From positions 1 through 32,039 of the forward strand of contig JAOHKZ010000024.1 of assembly GCA_028101545.1 (NCBI GenBank): a DNA stretch of 32,039 bases, in the 5' to 3' direction. This DNA is from Opitutales bacterium (GTDB taxonomy: Bacteria; Verrucomicrobiota; Verrucomicrobiia; Opitutales; Seribacteraceae). This document shows, piece after piece, positions 17,228-27,224 of this stretch; within the stretch, counting starts at the first letter, position 1, and each line of letters starts with the position of its first letter. Under the pieces are notes generated by a model that searched no databases, was not told the origin of the DNA, and worked only from the letters and a program-made list of their open reading frames with translations. The translations under genes were made by a program, and so were the position numbers.

Positions 17228-20200
17228 AATCTTTGGTTATAACACGGTCTAGGTTTAAAAGCACATTTGCGGTGATAGTATAAGCGGCTAAATCAGCGGG
17301 ATCTAAATTTTCATCCGGCTCCTTTTTTCCATGGGAAATCATCTGTTTTGCAGCCTCATGGTGTTCCTGAAAATGAATTTTTCTGTCTTCAAATCCTTTT
17401 TGTAGTAAAGAAAGAGTCTGCTTATCAGGACTTCGTGATGTGGCCAAACGATAACCAGTGGTTAATCGATCACGAATATCTGAACCTCCTTCCTTCATCA
17501 TTCTCTCGGCCAAACTCCTTGAAGCCTCAACATAGGTAATCTCATTTAACAGAGCAAGAGCCTGTAATGGCGTGTTTGTTCGTGAACGTTTGGGGTAACA
17601 TACTTCCCGGTTTGGTGCATCGAACAAAAGCATCGATGGAGGAGCAGCGGTGCGTTTCCAAAAAGTGTACATACTTCTTCGATACAAACCCTCGCCCTCA
17701 TCTGCTTTATACTTGGTTAAATTCCCATAACGGTTTGTTTCGGACCAAACCCCCTCAGGCATGTAGGGACGTGTACTTGGTCCACCAACTTTTTTAATCA
17801 ACAACCCACTACTCGCCAGAGCTTGATCCCGAACCAATTCACCATGCAATCGGAAACGGGGCCCCCGGGCCAACAGTCGATTCTCCGGATCCTTTCTAAA
17901 ATAACTATCCGGAGCTGAAGAATTTTGACGATAAGTTTTACTCAGCATAATAAATTTAATCATGCCTTTCATATCCCATGCCTGTGCAGGCTTTCCGTTT
18001 ATTTGAGGTAGTGCCGAAGGCTTGGCAAATTCTACCGCCAACCAGTCAAGCAGTTCCGGATGAACCGGCCATTCTGCCTGCGAACCAAAATTTTCTGAAG
18101 TCTTCACAATACCCACACCAAATAAACGCTCCCAAATCCTATTTACCCAAACGCGGGCAGTTAAGGGATGATCCCCGGATACCAACCATCGAGCTAAACC
18201 GAGACGATCATTAGGCTGACCTTTAGGTAACGGTGGTAAAGCTGCAGGTAGCGACCTTCCTACTTTTTCAGTAGGTTGATCATATTCACCACGATTTAAA
18301 ATAAATGCATCCCTTGGTGCGGGCTTCTCCTTCATAATCATGGTACTTGGCACCTTAGCCATAAAATCGTCCATGACTTTTTTGGATTGATCTACTTTTG
18401 CTTTTGCAACTGAAACGGGATTTTCCACCTCAGTGCGGAAATATTTTTTCAATTGGTTCAATTCTTCAGGCCCTAAATCCTCAACTTTCTTACGCACGAG
18501 AGAAACGAGATTTTCGGGGATTCCAGATTTTGCATCCAGGGAACTTACTTTTTTCTCGGCATATTGAATACGAAATCGACCGATATTATGATCCGAAAAC
18601 ACGGATTGGTGATAAATATTGATCACCAATTCCGCTCCCTCGGGAACAGAGATCGGAGTCTTTGCCATAAACATAGCCATAAGCGCTTTCTCCTTGGATG
18701 GATTGGACCCGTGAACAGCCCATCCCTTGGATCCCTTCTTTTTTAGATTAGAGGCATTTTTAATGATCTGAATTGCGGGATATCCACTTTGTTCATAGCT
18801 TGCCTCTGCTTTATCCAATTTTAAGACAATTGATTTTTTCTTTCTGTCTTTAAATTCCAACTTAACTTCCAGTCCAGTCATTACAAAATTTCCATTTCCT
18901 GAGCGCCCAAATTTAATTCCCTTAAACGATGGATCGGAAATAGATTCAATTAAAACTCCAGATAATTTCTTCGATTTAAAAGGACTTCTGATTTCATAGG
19001 TATCATTTGGAGGATTCTTGCCAGTTCCTAACCAAGATCCGTCTTTTTGCTTTTTAAATGTAGATCCCCCCTTACTTACAACCCGTTCATTTTGCAATTT
19101 TTGCCACAGGGTCGGTGCACGATCCTCTGTTCCTAACTCTTCACGGGCTTCCTTGATCCAACCCGCAAGAGCAGGTGCCATCATTTTTTCAGCCTTCTTT
19201 ATTTCACTCTGAGCATCTTTTACAGATTTCTCCAGTTCCAAAATCCGTTTTTTCTGTTCGTCGTTGGGCACCTTAATAAAGGGAGGGGTATTAAATCCAT
19301 TTTTCCCATTAGCCGCCAGTACTCCACTCTCATCATTTGAATTAAAATAAGCAAAAAATTCAAAGAACTCCTTCTGAGAAATTGGGTCGTATTTATGATC
19401 GTGGCAACGGGCACAGGACATAGTAAGTGCGAGCCAGGTAGTACCCGTTGTCTCCACTCGATCAATCACCGTTTCCACAAACCACTCGTCCACAATCCGA
19501 CCACCCTCCCCGTTCAACCTATGGTTTCGATTAAACCCGGTAGCCACAACCTGGTCCTGGGATGGATTTGGCAACATATCTCCAGCCAACTGTTCGATTG
19601 TGAACTGATCGAAAGGTAGGTTTTTATTAAATGCGTTAATCAACCAATCTCGCCATAGCCACATATCCCTGCTCCCATCACTTTGAAATCCATTACTGTC
19701 TGCATAACGAGCGAGATCAAGCCATTCAATCGCCATTCTTTCGCCGTAATGCGGAGAACTAAGTAATCGATCCAATACTCTTTCGTATGCATCTCCAGAG
19801 GTATCTTCAATAAAATCATCTACTTCACTCAAGGTTGGAGGTAATCCGGTTAAATCAAGGCTTACTCGACGTAACAAAGTTTCCTTATCAGCTAATGCCT
19901 GCATCTGCATTCCTTCTTCATTCAATCGTTTTTGAATAAAGGAATCAATCGGATGCTTCGCACCTTTTGCTTGAGGAATCTCCGTTCTTTGGGGATTTAT
20001 AAATGCCCAGTGGCCCTGGTATTCTGCCCCCTGCTCTATCCATTTTTTAAGAATTTCTTTTTGCTCAACTGTGATCGACTTACCACTATCCAAGGGAGGC
20101 ATATGTTCTTCATCATCATCCGAGAGAAAAATTCTCGAAATAATCTCACTCTCTTGCGGTTCCCCCTTTACAATAGCAGGGAAGCCAGATTTTGCATTCT

Positions 20201-20384
20201 TAAATGCATCACTTTCAAGGTCCAAACGAAGCCCACCTTTTCTTTCCTTTTCATCCGGTCCATGACAATGAAAACATCCATCTGAAAGAATAGGCCGAAT
20301 ATCCCGATTAAATTCCAGCTTTCTCTCCGCCCAAACTGAGGACATTAAAAACCACACTAAAAAAAAGGAAAGATGAACTCTCAT
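17226..20384 (-). CDS. PSCyt1-DUF1549-DUF1553 (PSD1) exported c-type cytochrome protein
   Basis: 1052 residues from the ATG at 20384. An upstream in-frame TTG at 20426 would add 14 residues, but the ATG is followed at once by a good signal peptide ([19 protein letters not shown]), so I prefer it; neither has a clear ribosome site. In order: a PSCyt1 domain with heme-binding CFHCHGPDE just after the signal; a DUF1549 domain beginning near [11 protein letters not shown] and including [16 protein letters not shown], which is a family signature; a long insert with a beta-rich, discoidin-like part; and a C-terminal DUF1553 domain ([38 protein letters not shown]). Such proteins are abundant in Planctomycetota and Verrucomicrobiota, always exported, and suspected of electron transfer during degradation of complex sugars; no reaction is established. 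It is the first gene of the run that continues with DUF1501, FAD and DUF2271-like genes. Confidence 0.92.
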   Translation of the reverse strand: MRVHLSFFLVWFLMSSVWAERKLEFNRDIRPILSDGCFHCHGPDEKERKGGLRLDLESDAFKNAKSGFPAIVKGEPQESEIISRIFLSDDDEEHMPPLDSGKSITVEQKEILKKWIEQGAEYQGHWAFINPQRTEIPQAKGAKHPIDSFIQKRLNEEGMQMQALADKETLLRRVSLDLTGLPPTLSEVDDFIEDTSGDAYERVLDRLLSSPHYGERMAIEWLDLARYADSNGFQSDGSRDMWLWRDWLINAFNKNLPFDQFTIEQLAGDMLPNPSQDQVVATGFNRNHRLNGEGGRIVDEWFVETVIDRVETTGTTWLALTMSCARCHDHKYDPISQKEFFEFFAYFNSNDESGVLAANGKNGFNTPPFIKVPNDEQKKRILELEKSVKDAQSEIKKAEKMMAPALAGWIKEAREELGTEDRAPTLWQKLQNERVVSKGGSTFKKQKDGSWLGTGKNPPNDTYEIRSPFKSKKLSGVLIESISDPSFKGIKFGRSGNGNFVMTGLEVKLEFKDRKKKSIVLKLDKAEASYEQSGYPAIQIIKNASNLKKKGSKGWAVHGSNPSKEKALMAMFMAKTPISVPEGAELVINIYHQSVFSDHNIGRFRIQYAEKKVSSLDAKSGIPENLVSLVRKKVEDLGPEELNQLKKYFRTEVENPVSVAKAKVDQSKKVMDDFMAKVPSTMIMKEKPAPRDAFILNRGEYDQPTEKVGRSLPAALPPLPKGQPNDRLGLARWLVSGDHPLTARVWVNRIWERLFGVGIVKTSENFGSQAEWPVHPELLDWLAVEFAKPSALPQINGKPAQAWDMKGMIKFIMLSKTYRQNSSAPDSYFRKDPENRLLARGPRFRLHGELVRDQALASSGLLIKKVGGPSTRPYMPEGVWSETNRYGNLTKYKADEGEGLYRRSMYTFWKRTAAPPSMLLFDAPNREVCYPKRSRTNTPLQALALLNEITYVEASRSLAERMMKEGGSDIRDRLTTGYRLATSRSPDKQTLSLLQKGFEDRKIHFQEHHEAAKQMISHGKKEPDENLDPADLAAYTITANVLLNLDRVITKD

Positions 20385-20500
20385 ACTAGCATCACTAAAA
20401 ACCCAGAACCGTTTTCCTGGCAACAATCTTAAAACAGGTTTTCATAATTTATTATTCCAAGAAATAACAATCTTTGCCGTAAAAAAGTTTTTCATATGTC

Positions 20501-20519
20501 ATACGGATACACTCCGTAT
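20501..20519. repeat. Perfect 7-bp inverted repeat between ABC-F and PSD1 genes
   Basis: ATACGGA (20501-20507) and TCCGTAT (20513-20519) form a perfect dyad around TACAC. It lies 29 bases after the ABC-F stop and about 115 bases before the PSD1 ATG. On the minus strand the nearest T run (CTTTTTTA) comes about 13 bases after the stem, so it is a poor intrinsic terminator. An operator for the PSD1 operon or a weak terminator are both possible. Confidence 0.4.
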
Positions 20520-20548
20520 TTAAAAAAATTTAACGAAAAATTAAAGAA

Positions 20549-22429
20549 TCACTCAGCAAAGGTCTCGAGTTCTTCCCATCGAGAATAAGAACTTGCAATC
20601 TGAACCTCCAATTTCTCCAAGTTTGCCTGATCACCAGTTGGATCGCTTTTGGGGTTTCGATAATAATCCGGATTCTGCATGGCAGCAGTTATTTGATCAC
20701 GCTCCGCTTCCATTCTTTCTATTTGCTTAGGCAGTTCTGTAAGAGCTTCTTTATCTTTGTTGGAAAGTTTTTTTGGTTTGTTTTTGACTGGAACTGCTTT
20801 GGGTTTCTTGGAATTGCTCATGTTTTTAGCAAGTTCTCGATCAGACAACCATTGGTCGCAACCACCGGCATACTCCGTTATCCCTCCCTCTCCATCCAAT
20901 GCAAGGGTCCCAGTAACCACATTATTTAGAAAAGCCCGGTCGTGACTGACTAACAGCAAAGTACCCTCAAACTGAAGCAGTCTTTCTTCCAATAATTCAA
21001 TGGTTTCAATATCCAAATCATTAGTGGGTTCATCCATAACCAACAGATTGGCAGGTTGAAGAAAAAGTTTTGCCAAAAGCAGACGGGCACGCTCCCCTCC
21101 TGATAGCATTTTTGCTGGTGCACGGGCAGTTTCAGGTAAAAAAAGAAAATCCTTAAGATAGGAAAGTATGTGTTTGGAATTTCCATTTATGGTTACCGTG
21201 TCTCCATTGGGAGCAACATTTTCGGCTACAGAAAGGTTTTCATTCACGATCTCCTTATGCTGGTCAAAATAGGCAACTTCCAACTTCGTTCCATGTTCAA
21301 CCGTACCACAGGTCGGTTCGAGTTTCTCTAACATTAACTTGAGGAGGGTTGATTTACCCGAACCGTTTAATCCAACCACACCGAGTTTATCCCCACGCCA
21401 AATGGTGGTGGAAAAGTCATGAATTATCTTGTTTTCATCCCATCCAAAATCTACATCTTTTACAGTAATGACCTTTCGACCAGAAGTCTGCCCCTGGTTA
21501 GCAGATAGATTACTTTTCCCCTGCAGTTCTCGTCGATTCGACCGTTCCTCGCGAAGTTTAAATAATGCACGAACCCGTCCTTCATTACGGGTTCTACGGG
21601 CTTGTATTCCTTTTCGGATCCAAACCTCCTCCTCGGCCAGTTTCTTATCAAATACTGCATTCTGCTTTTCTTCCGCAGATAATATTTCCGCTTTTCGTTC
21701 TAAAAATTTATCATATCCACAATTCCACGAAGTAAGATTGCCACGATCCAGTTCTAAAATACGGGTGGAAACCGAACGGATAAAGGATCGATCATGAGAA
21801 ACAAAAAGAGAAGAAAATTCCGCTTTTTGAAGAAATTTTTCCAACCATTCAATTCCTTCAAAATCAAGATGGTTTGTGGGTTCGTCCAGAATCAAAAGAT
21901 GGGGCTGACCAACCAGTGCCCGGGCAAGTAATGCCCTACTTTTATTCCCTCCAGAAAGGGTGTCAAATGCATCATCCGGCTTAAGGCCAACCCGGTCAAT
22001 AATTGAAGCAACCTGATGATCAAGACTCCAACCATCTGTCTCATCTAATTCGGACTGCAATCGATCCACTTCATCTGCCAATATTGAATCATCCGGATTT
22101 TCGCTCAGTTGGAGCGTTGCTTGATTATAGGAACATAAAACATTTGCCTTTTTTCCCAATCCCTGTGCGACAACATCAAAAACACTGCCTTCCACCCCGC
22201 TGGGAATTTCTTGATCAAGCTTGGCCACCCGAAAATCAGGTACTCGTTCACTCTCTCCTTTATCCGCTTCTATCTGCCCCGCTAAAATCCGTAACAAGGT
22301 TGATTTCCCCTCGCCATTCCGGCCAAGCAGGCAGATTCGTTCCTTCTTTTCTATGCTTATCCCAACATCATCAAGAAGCAGGGGCCCACCAAAAGATACA
22401 GACAAATTACGATAACTGATTAATGCCAC
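20549..22429 (-). CDS. uup: ABC-F ATPase, Uup type
   Basis: 626 residues with two ABC domains and no membrane segments, the ABC-F layout. First domain: Walker [10 protein letters not shown] (36-44), signature LSGGNKSR (158-165), Walker [13 protein letters not shown] (178-189), SHDR (211-214). A linker rich in Arg/Glu with [16 protein letters not shown] (271-286) is the Uup-type P-site interaction motif. Second domain: Walker [10 protein letters not shown] (353-361), [12 protein letters not shown] (442-453), Walker [13 protein letters not shown] (462-473), SHDRAF. A Lys-rich stretch followed by a short coiled coil (about 560-625) matches the Uup C-terminal domain. These proteins act on the ribosome or on branched DNA (Uup affects transposon excision and Holliday junctions). 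It starts with GTG. It is flanked by sulfatase and PSD1 genes but is separated by 71 and about 164 bases, so it may have its own promoter. Confidence 0.93.
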   Translation of the reverse strand: MALISYRNLSVSFGGPLLLDDVGISIEKKERICLLGRNGEGKSTLLRILAGQIEADKGESERVPDFRVAKLDQEIPSGVEGSVFDVVAQGLGKKANVLCSYNQATLQLSENPDDSILADEVDRLQSELDETDGWSLDHQVASIIDRVGLKPDDAFDTLSGGNKSRALLARALVGQPHLLILDEPTNHLDFEGIEWLEKFLQKAEFSSLFVSHDRSFIRSVSTRILELDRGNLTSWNCGYDKFLERKAEILSAEEKQNAVFDKKLAEEEVWIRKGIQARRTRNEGRVRALFKLREERSNRRELQGKSNLSANQGQTSGRKVITVKDVDFGWDENKIIHDFSTTIWRGDKLGVVGLNGSGKSTLLKLMLEKLEPTCGTVEHGTKLEVAYFDQHKEIVNENLSVAENVAPNGDTVTINGNSKHILSYLKDFLFLPETARAPAKMLSGGERARLLLAKLFLQPANLLVMDEPTNDLDIETIELLEERLLQFEGTLLLVSHDRAFLNNVVTGTLALDGEGGITEYAGGCDQWLSDRELAKNMSNSKKPKAVPVKNKPKKLSNKDKEALTELPKQIERMEAERDQITAAMQNPDYYRNPKSDPTGDQANLEKLEVQIASSYSRWEELETFAE

Positions 22430-22500
22430 GAAGACTTAGTAAGGAAATATCCAAAATGGAGCAAAGACTAATACTCGAGAAACTATAAATTTATATTTTT

Positions 22501-23964
22501 CTAGAATTTCTTTATGGAAGAATTTGATTCATTCATAAAATATTTTGGATCATGATATGGCTTGGGTTTTCCAAAATCAGGATCCTTGTATCCAAGTTTT
22601 GGATTCCACCCCCAAAAAGGAGGACTTAAAGTTTTTTCCCATGCTTTATGTTTAGCAATAACCTGTTTTGTACGTATTGGTCTATGAACTGATATGTCTT
22701 TCGACTCAGCCCGATCTTTCCACAACTCAAAAGCCTGAAAACTTTTCCCGCCATCAAAAGAAACCGCTTTAAAGTTTTGATCTCTGACTGCCTTACGATT
22801 TCCCCAACTCCAGTAAAGGGTTTCGTGAGGAAACTCCCGATTTGGCCATTTTAAAAAAGGGAGTAAATTTACCCCGCCGAGATTCCATTCAGAATCAATT
22901 TCTCCACCGGCAGCAACAAGCATGGTGGGAAAAAGATCGAGCGAAATAACCGGCTTCCAATAAGTCTTCTTCTTTCTGAACTTGGCCGGCCATTTTAAAC
23001 AAAATGGGACTCGAAGCCCTCCTTCCCAAAAAGTTCCCTTTTTACCCCGAAATGGTTGATTAGAAGATAGTTCATGGCCACCGTTATCACTAAGAAACAC
23101 AACCATGGTATCCTCTTCCACCCCATTTTCGCTTAAAGCTTGGAGTACTTTACCGACATTTTGATCCAATGATTTAATCATGGCCACAACCAAGTCCCGC
23201 TGTCCTTTATCATTTGCATCTTCCTCTTTAACTAACTCTAAAGGAGCCTGAAAAGGACCATGCACTGCGTTAAATGGAATATAACAAAAAAAGGAATTTC
23301 CTTTATTCCTTTCGATAAAGGATACTGCTCGATCCCCTATTTGATCGGTTAAATACTCGCTTCGATCCCTGAGCAATACTCCTCCCTTGACTACATTTGA
23401 ACGTCTTACCCCTTTTGATGCATATGTTTGACTGATAATTTTTTTATTATAAAAAATCGGATTATGTTCGCGATTGAGTCCAGGCAGGTAATTAGAAGCA
23501 CCATTATTAAAACCGAAAAATTCATCCCAGCGATTAAAGGGCATCATTTCCTCAAAATCACCTTCGTGAGCTTTTCCGAACAAGCCTGAAACATACCCCA
23601 ATGGTTTTAACACCTCAGGAAGAATTGGAATATCTAATGGAATTCCCGGTTTAATATCTTCGGAAATCCTGTAAGGACCAACATTATCCCAAAAACCAAA
23701 AGTTTGTTGGTAACGTCCAGTAAGTAAACCGGCACGGGACGGAGCGCATACGGGACAACTGACATAACCGTCGGTAAAAGTCACCCCCTCCTTCGAAATC
23801 GAATCGATATGGGGAGTAGGTACATCACCTCCTTGATACCCCACATCACCGTAACCCAAATCATCGGCAAGAAAGATAACGAAATTTGGCTTACTCCAAA
23901 GGTACCCAATATTTAAAACAAGTAACCCTGTTATCAGAATAGCTTTCTTAGATGGGAAACTCAT
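22501..23964 (-). CDS. Secreted Cys-type sulfatase (arylsulfatase family), with CAPSR motif
   Basis: 487 residues. A signal peptide covers about 1-24 (KKAILITGLLVLNIGYLWS), followed directly by the metal-binding FLADDLGYGDVG (31-42, Asp34/Asp35). The sulfatase motif is C73-A-P-S-R77, followed by AGLLTGRY, so Cys73 is the residue expected to become formylglycine. A second metal-binding segment, VFLSDNGGHE, and GLFGKAHEGDFEE are also present. Sulfatases of this type remove sulfate esters from polysaccharides or aryl compounds in the periplasm or outside the cell; the glycan is unknown. Activity needs a formylglycine-generating enzyme or an anaerobic sulfatase-maturating enzyme; neither is recognisable in the window. 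The gene starts 9 bases after the PolX stop and thus belongs to the PolX-sulfatase run. Confidence 0.9.
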   Translation of the reverse strand: MSFPSKKAILITGLLVLNIGYLWSKPNFVIFLADDLGYGDVGYQGGDVPTPHIDSISKEGVTFTDGYVSCPVCAPSRAGLLTGRYQQTFGFWDNVGPYRISEDIKPGIPLDIPILPEVLKPLGYVSGLFGKAHEGDFEEMMPFNRWDEFFGFNNGASNYLPGLNREHNPIFYNKKIISQTYASKGVRRSNVVKGGVLLRDRSEYLTDQIGDRAVSFIERNKGNSFFCYIPFNAVHGPFQAPLELVKEEDANDKGQRDLVVAMIKSLDQNVGKVLQALSENGVEEDTMVVFLSDNGGHELSSNQPFRGKKGTFWEGGLRVPFCLKWPAKFRKKKTYWKPVISLDLFPTMLVAAGGEIDSEWNLGGVNLLPFLKWPNREFPHETLYWSWGNRKAVRDQNFKAVSFDGGKSFQAFELWKDRAESKDISVHRPIRTKQVIAKHKAWEKTLSPPFWGWNPKLGYKDPDFGKPKPYHDPKYFMNESNSSIKKF

Positions 23965-23973
23965 AAATATAAT

Positions 23974-25707
23974 TTATCCGAAATATTCCTTCACTTCATG
24001 CAAAGACCGGGTGTTAAATACATGATCTCTAGTTAGCCAACCTTTACGGGCAATATTTACCCCGGTTAATTGAAAGTCATAGTGAGGTAGAGCATGGGCA
24101 TCCGGATTAATGGCACAGAGCAAACCCTTTTCTGCCGCTTTTTTCCAATGTCTCCAATCCATATCCAGACGCATGGGATTGGAATTAAGTTCAATTATTT
24201 TGTGATTAGCAATTGCTGCATCAATAATCTTTTGAATATTCATCTTGCTCGCTTCCCGCTTTAGTAAGAGTCGCCCGCTCACATGACCTAGCATGGTAAC
24301 ATTCGGATGTTCCAATGCCTTAATAATCCGACTGGTCATGGTCTCCTCATCCTGTGTCAGGCCATTGTGAACCGAAGCCACCACATAATCAAGGGTCCCT
24401 AAAACCGAATCCGAAAAATCTAACTTCCCACCCGATAAAATATCCACTTCGGAACCAGCAAAAATATGACTGGAAAAAGAACCACTTTCATTCAATGCCC
24501 GAATGGCCTGAACCTGTTTTTCCAACCTGGCTTCATCCAAACCATTAGCCTGAAAACTCGATTTTGAATGATCAGCCACCCCCAGATACTGCCACCCCCG
24601 CTTGTCTGCTTCAGCAGCTATTTCCTCTAATGTGTTTCGTCCATCGGAGGCTGTGGTGTGATTATGAAAACAACCCTTTAAATCCTCTAATTCAAGCAAT
24701 TCCGGGAGTTCATTCTTTTCGGCTGCTTCCACCTCGCCCATCCCCTCTCGTAAAGAAGGTGGAATGTAAGCAAGACCGAGTGTCTTAAAGATATCTTCTT
24801 CTGAATGTGCCTCTACCGTACCCTTGCTTCGGGAAGAATCCTTTTCCTCTTCTGGCCGAAGCCCCCATTCACTAAGACTTAGGCCCACAGATAGTGCTTT
24901 TTGGCGCATCCTGACATTATGATCCTTGGAACCGGTAAAATGATGCAGGGCAAAGTAGAATTGTTCTGAAGGGACAACCCGTAGATCCGCCTGCATCCCC
25001 CCCTCAAAACGAACACTCGATTTAGTATCTCCATGTGCAGTGACCTCGACAATTCCCTCCATCTGCGTGAACCATTCCATAATCGGTTCCGGATTTGAGG
25101 AAGCCACCAGAAAATCAAGATCACCCACCGTCTCCATCCCCCTTCTCAGGCTACCTGCAGCCTCCACCCGTTCGACTTCGGGCAGGGCCTGTAAACCAGG
25201 AAGAATACGATCTGCCACCCGCCGGGCATCCCACCATAAATGACGGGCCGCATAAGCCTCCCGGTTTTCAATCCCCGATAAAATCTTGTCCTGTGTTTTA
25301 GTGCCAAATCCTTTTAACTCTGCTACCCGGCCATCATTACAGGCTTGGGTTAAAGATTCAATGGAATCAATTCCAAGTTTTTTATGAAGAGCATTTATTT
25401 TCTTACCCCCCAAACCGGGAACCTCCAACAGGTCAAGCAGACCATCCGGAACGGATGCTTTGAGCTTATCGAGGAATTCAAGCTCACCCGTGGTGAAAAG
25501 TGTTTCAATCTTTTCCGTCAGTGCTTTTCCAATGCCGGGTATATTCCCGAGCCGCCCCTCCTCAATTACAGTTCCCAAATCCTCCTCTAATGTCTGTAAT
25601 GTTCGAGATCCGGAAAAATAAGCCCTTACCTTAAAAGGATTTTCACCCTTTATCTCAAGCATGGTTCCAATTAAATCGAGAACAGCAATAATATCATTCT
25701 TATCCAT
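23974..25707 (-). CDS. polX: DNA polymerase X family protein with C-terminal PHP domain (PolX)
   Basis: 577 residues, about the 570 of Bacillus subtilis PolX. N-terminal helix-hairpin-helix segments include NIPGIGKALTEKI (55-67), EVPGLGGKKI (95-104) and LKGFGTKTQDKI (131-142). The polymerase palm has GSLRRG (185-190), Asp196 and Asp198 in GDLDFL, and Asp241 in ADLRV, giving all three catalytic aspartates. The PHP domain begins at HNHTTASDG (348-356) with His348/His350/Asp355, and has GVADHS (376-381), Glu420, His447, GHVSGRLL (474-481) and NPDAHALPHY (534-543). Such enzymes fill gaps in base-excision repair and have a PHP 3'-5' exonuclease. It lies between two sulfatase genes, 9 bases before the downstream one and 61 after the upstream one, with no functional link evident. 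Confidence 0.92.
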   Translation of the reverse strand: MDKNDIIAVLDLIGTMLEIKGENPFKVRAYFSGSRTLQTLEEDLGTVIEEGRLGNIPGIGKALTEKIETLFTTGELEFLDKLKASVPDGLLDLLEVPGLGGKKINALHKKLGIDSIESLTQACNDGRVAELKGFGTKTQDKILSGIENREAYAARHLWWDARRVADRILPGLQALPEVERVEAAGSLRRGMETVGDLDFLVASSNPEPIMEWFTQMEGIVEVTAHGDTKSSVRFEGGMQADLRVVPSEQFYFALHHFTGSKDHNVRMRQKALSVGLSLSEWGLRPEEEKDSSRSKGTVEAHSEEDIFKTLGLAYIPPSLREGMGEVEAAEKNELPELLELEDLKGCFHNHTTASDGRNTLEEIAAEADKRGWQYLGVADHSKSSFQANGLDEARLEKQVQAIRALNESGSFSSHIFAGSEVDILSGGKLDFSDSVLGTLDYVVASVHNGLTQDEETMTSRIIKALEHPNVTMLGHVSGRLLLKREASKMNIQKIIDAAIANHKIIELNSNPMRLDMDWRHWKKAAEKGLLCAINPDAHALPHYDFQLTGVNIARKGWLTRDHVFNTRSLHEVKEYFG

Positions 25708-25768
25708 TGCTGAATACCATGATAGATTTATGTCTTAAAATCGAAGCAAAAAAACAAATATCAAATGC

Positions 25769-27208
25769 CTATTGAAATCGCAGATTTTTTTCCACCAGTG
25801 CAGGTTCGCTATATTTCACCATCTGTCTTTTTAGTTCTTTTTCCAGGCGAACGAAATGATCCTTATATTCATCCCGGCCGTAAAAATTAACCAGCTCATC
25901 TGGATCCTTTTCAAGATCAAACAACCAGGGCTTATCGGAAGTGGAAATCACCAGTTTATAACGGCGGTCAAATGCGGCGACCCAGGCCCCTCCCGAGTGT
26001 CGGACATAAACAATTCGGTCTTTGGCAATTTCTTTTTTCTTGTTGGTGTAGGCAATCGAAGCATTCAGTCCATGCATCGTCGGCAAGCCATCTTCAATAC
26101 CCATCAGCCCCATCAGTGTGGGGAAAAAATCCACAGTGGTGTAGGCGGTATGAATCACCTTGCCTGCCGGTACTTTGGCTGGATAGCGCAAAACAAAAGG
26201 AATCCCCACCGAGGTTCTATAGGGTAACCCCTTGTTCATCCGACAATGTTCGCACATCATATCTCCATGGTCCGAGGTGAAAACAACGATCGTATTCTCG
26301 GTCAAGTCATTCTCTTTCAAAAAAGTGATAATCTTACCCACATTATCGTCAATACAGCGAACCATACCGAAATACTTGGACAAGGTTGCCTGACTGAGCT
26401 TTTTCACTGCATTGGACGAACCACTCACCCAACCCGGCCGATTCTGTAATGCAGCCAGTACCTTGCGCATGGTAACTGGTTGCTGAAAAGTCAGATGATC
26501 GTACATCGTATCATAGGGAGCCCGAACTGTATTTGGCCCGTGAGGATCAGGTAAGGCGAGCATCAGGCAGAAAGGCTTGCCCTTGTCACGATCCAAAATC
26601 TCCAAGGAACGATCGACCAGCCAATCAGTGGCAAAACTCTTTTCATCCGCATCGCCCAAATCGTAAACCGGATTTCCCTTCTTCTTGCTTGCCACCTGCG
26701 GGCCCTCTTCGGTCATTTCAAATTTCTTCCAATGCCCTCGGTTGAACATAAATCGGTTATCGGAAAATCCAAATTTACGGACAGGTGCCCAACCGGGCTT
26801 CGCATTCCCATCCAGATGCCATTTACCCAAATAAGAAGTGGCGTAACCCCGTTGGCGAAGAACTTCGGCAAAGGTGACGATGGAATCTTTCATGGGCAAA
26901 TTATTATTAGCCGACCCTGTTGCCTGTGGATAGATTCCAGATACCCACGACGCACGGGAAGGCGTGCAGACCGGGGAGGAGGCAAAATAATTAGTGCAAA
27001 TCAATCCGTCCCTGGCCAGGGAATCAATGTTCGGAGTATCGACCTTATTGCCCTTACCCCAGACAAATGCCTGCTCTTCACTCATTTGCTCACGATAACA
27101 TCCGAGCGTACGAAGGTTATGTTCATCCGTTTGAATGATAATTACATTGGGTTGACTTAGCCCAAAGGAGAGCATGGGTAGGAAGAGGATATAGAAGAGA
27201 ACTCTCAT
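25769..27208 (-). CDS. Secreted Cys-type sulfatase, with CTPSR motif
   Basis: 479 residues. Signal peptide of about 18 residues (MRVLFYILFLPMLSFGLS). N-terminal metal-binding NVIIIQTDEHNLRTLGCY has Asp28 with Glu rather than a second Asp. The sulfatase motif is C81-T-P-S-R85, followed by ASWVSGIYP; Cys81 is the expected formylglycine precursor. TSYLGKWHLDG carries the conserved Lys/His, and VFTSDHGDMMCEH is the second metal site. The TDEHN and SDHGDMM patterns fit the choline-sulfatase/iduronate-sulfatase branch better than arylsulfatase A, but no substrate can be assigned. It is 16 bases downstream of the SGNH esterase gene and thus in one operon with it. Base composition is a little higher in G+C than in the jet operon, by eye. 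Confidence 0.9.
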   Translation of the reverse strand: MRVLFYILFLPMLSFGLSQPNVIIIQTDEHNLRTLGCYREQMSEEQAFVWGKGNKVDTPNIDSLARDGLICTNYFASSPVCTPSRASWVSGIYPQATGSANNNLPMKDSIVTFAEVLRQRGYATSYLGKWHLDGNAKPGWAPVRKFGFSDNRFMFNRGHWKKFEMTEEGPQVASKKKGNPVYDLGDADEKSFATDWLVDRSLEILDRDKGKPFCLMLALPDPHGPNTVRAPYDTMYDHLTFQQPVTMRKVLAALQNRPGWVSGSSNAVKKLSQATLSKYFGMVRCIDDNVGKIITFLKENDLTENTIVVFTSDHGDMMCEHCRMNKGLPYRTSVGIPFVLRYPAKVPAGKVIHTAYTTVDFFPTLMGLMGIEDGLPTMHGLNASIAYTNKKKEIAKDRIVYVRHSGGAWVAAFDRRYKLVISTSDKPWLFDLEKDPDELVNFYGRDEYKDHFVRLEKELKRQMVKYSEPALVEKNLRFQ

Positions 27209-27224
27209 ATAAAATTGAAAAAGT

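Noticed and set aside
19390-19420. CARCH in the PSD1 protein as a second heme site
   Set aside because: The [13 protein letters not shown] segment is a conserved signature inside DUF1549 and is not known to me as a proven heme site; only the N-terminal CFHCH lies in a cytochrome c-like domain.
20501-20519. The inverted repeat as an intrinsic terminator
   Set aside because: No T run follows the stem directly on either strand in the expected position, and the stem is not GC-rich.
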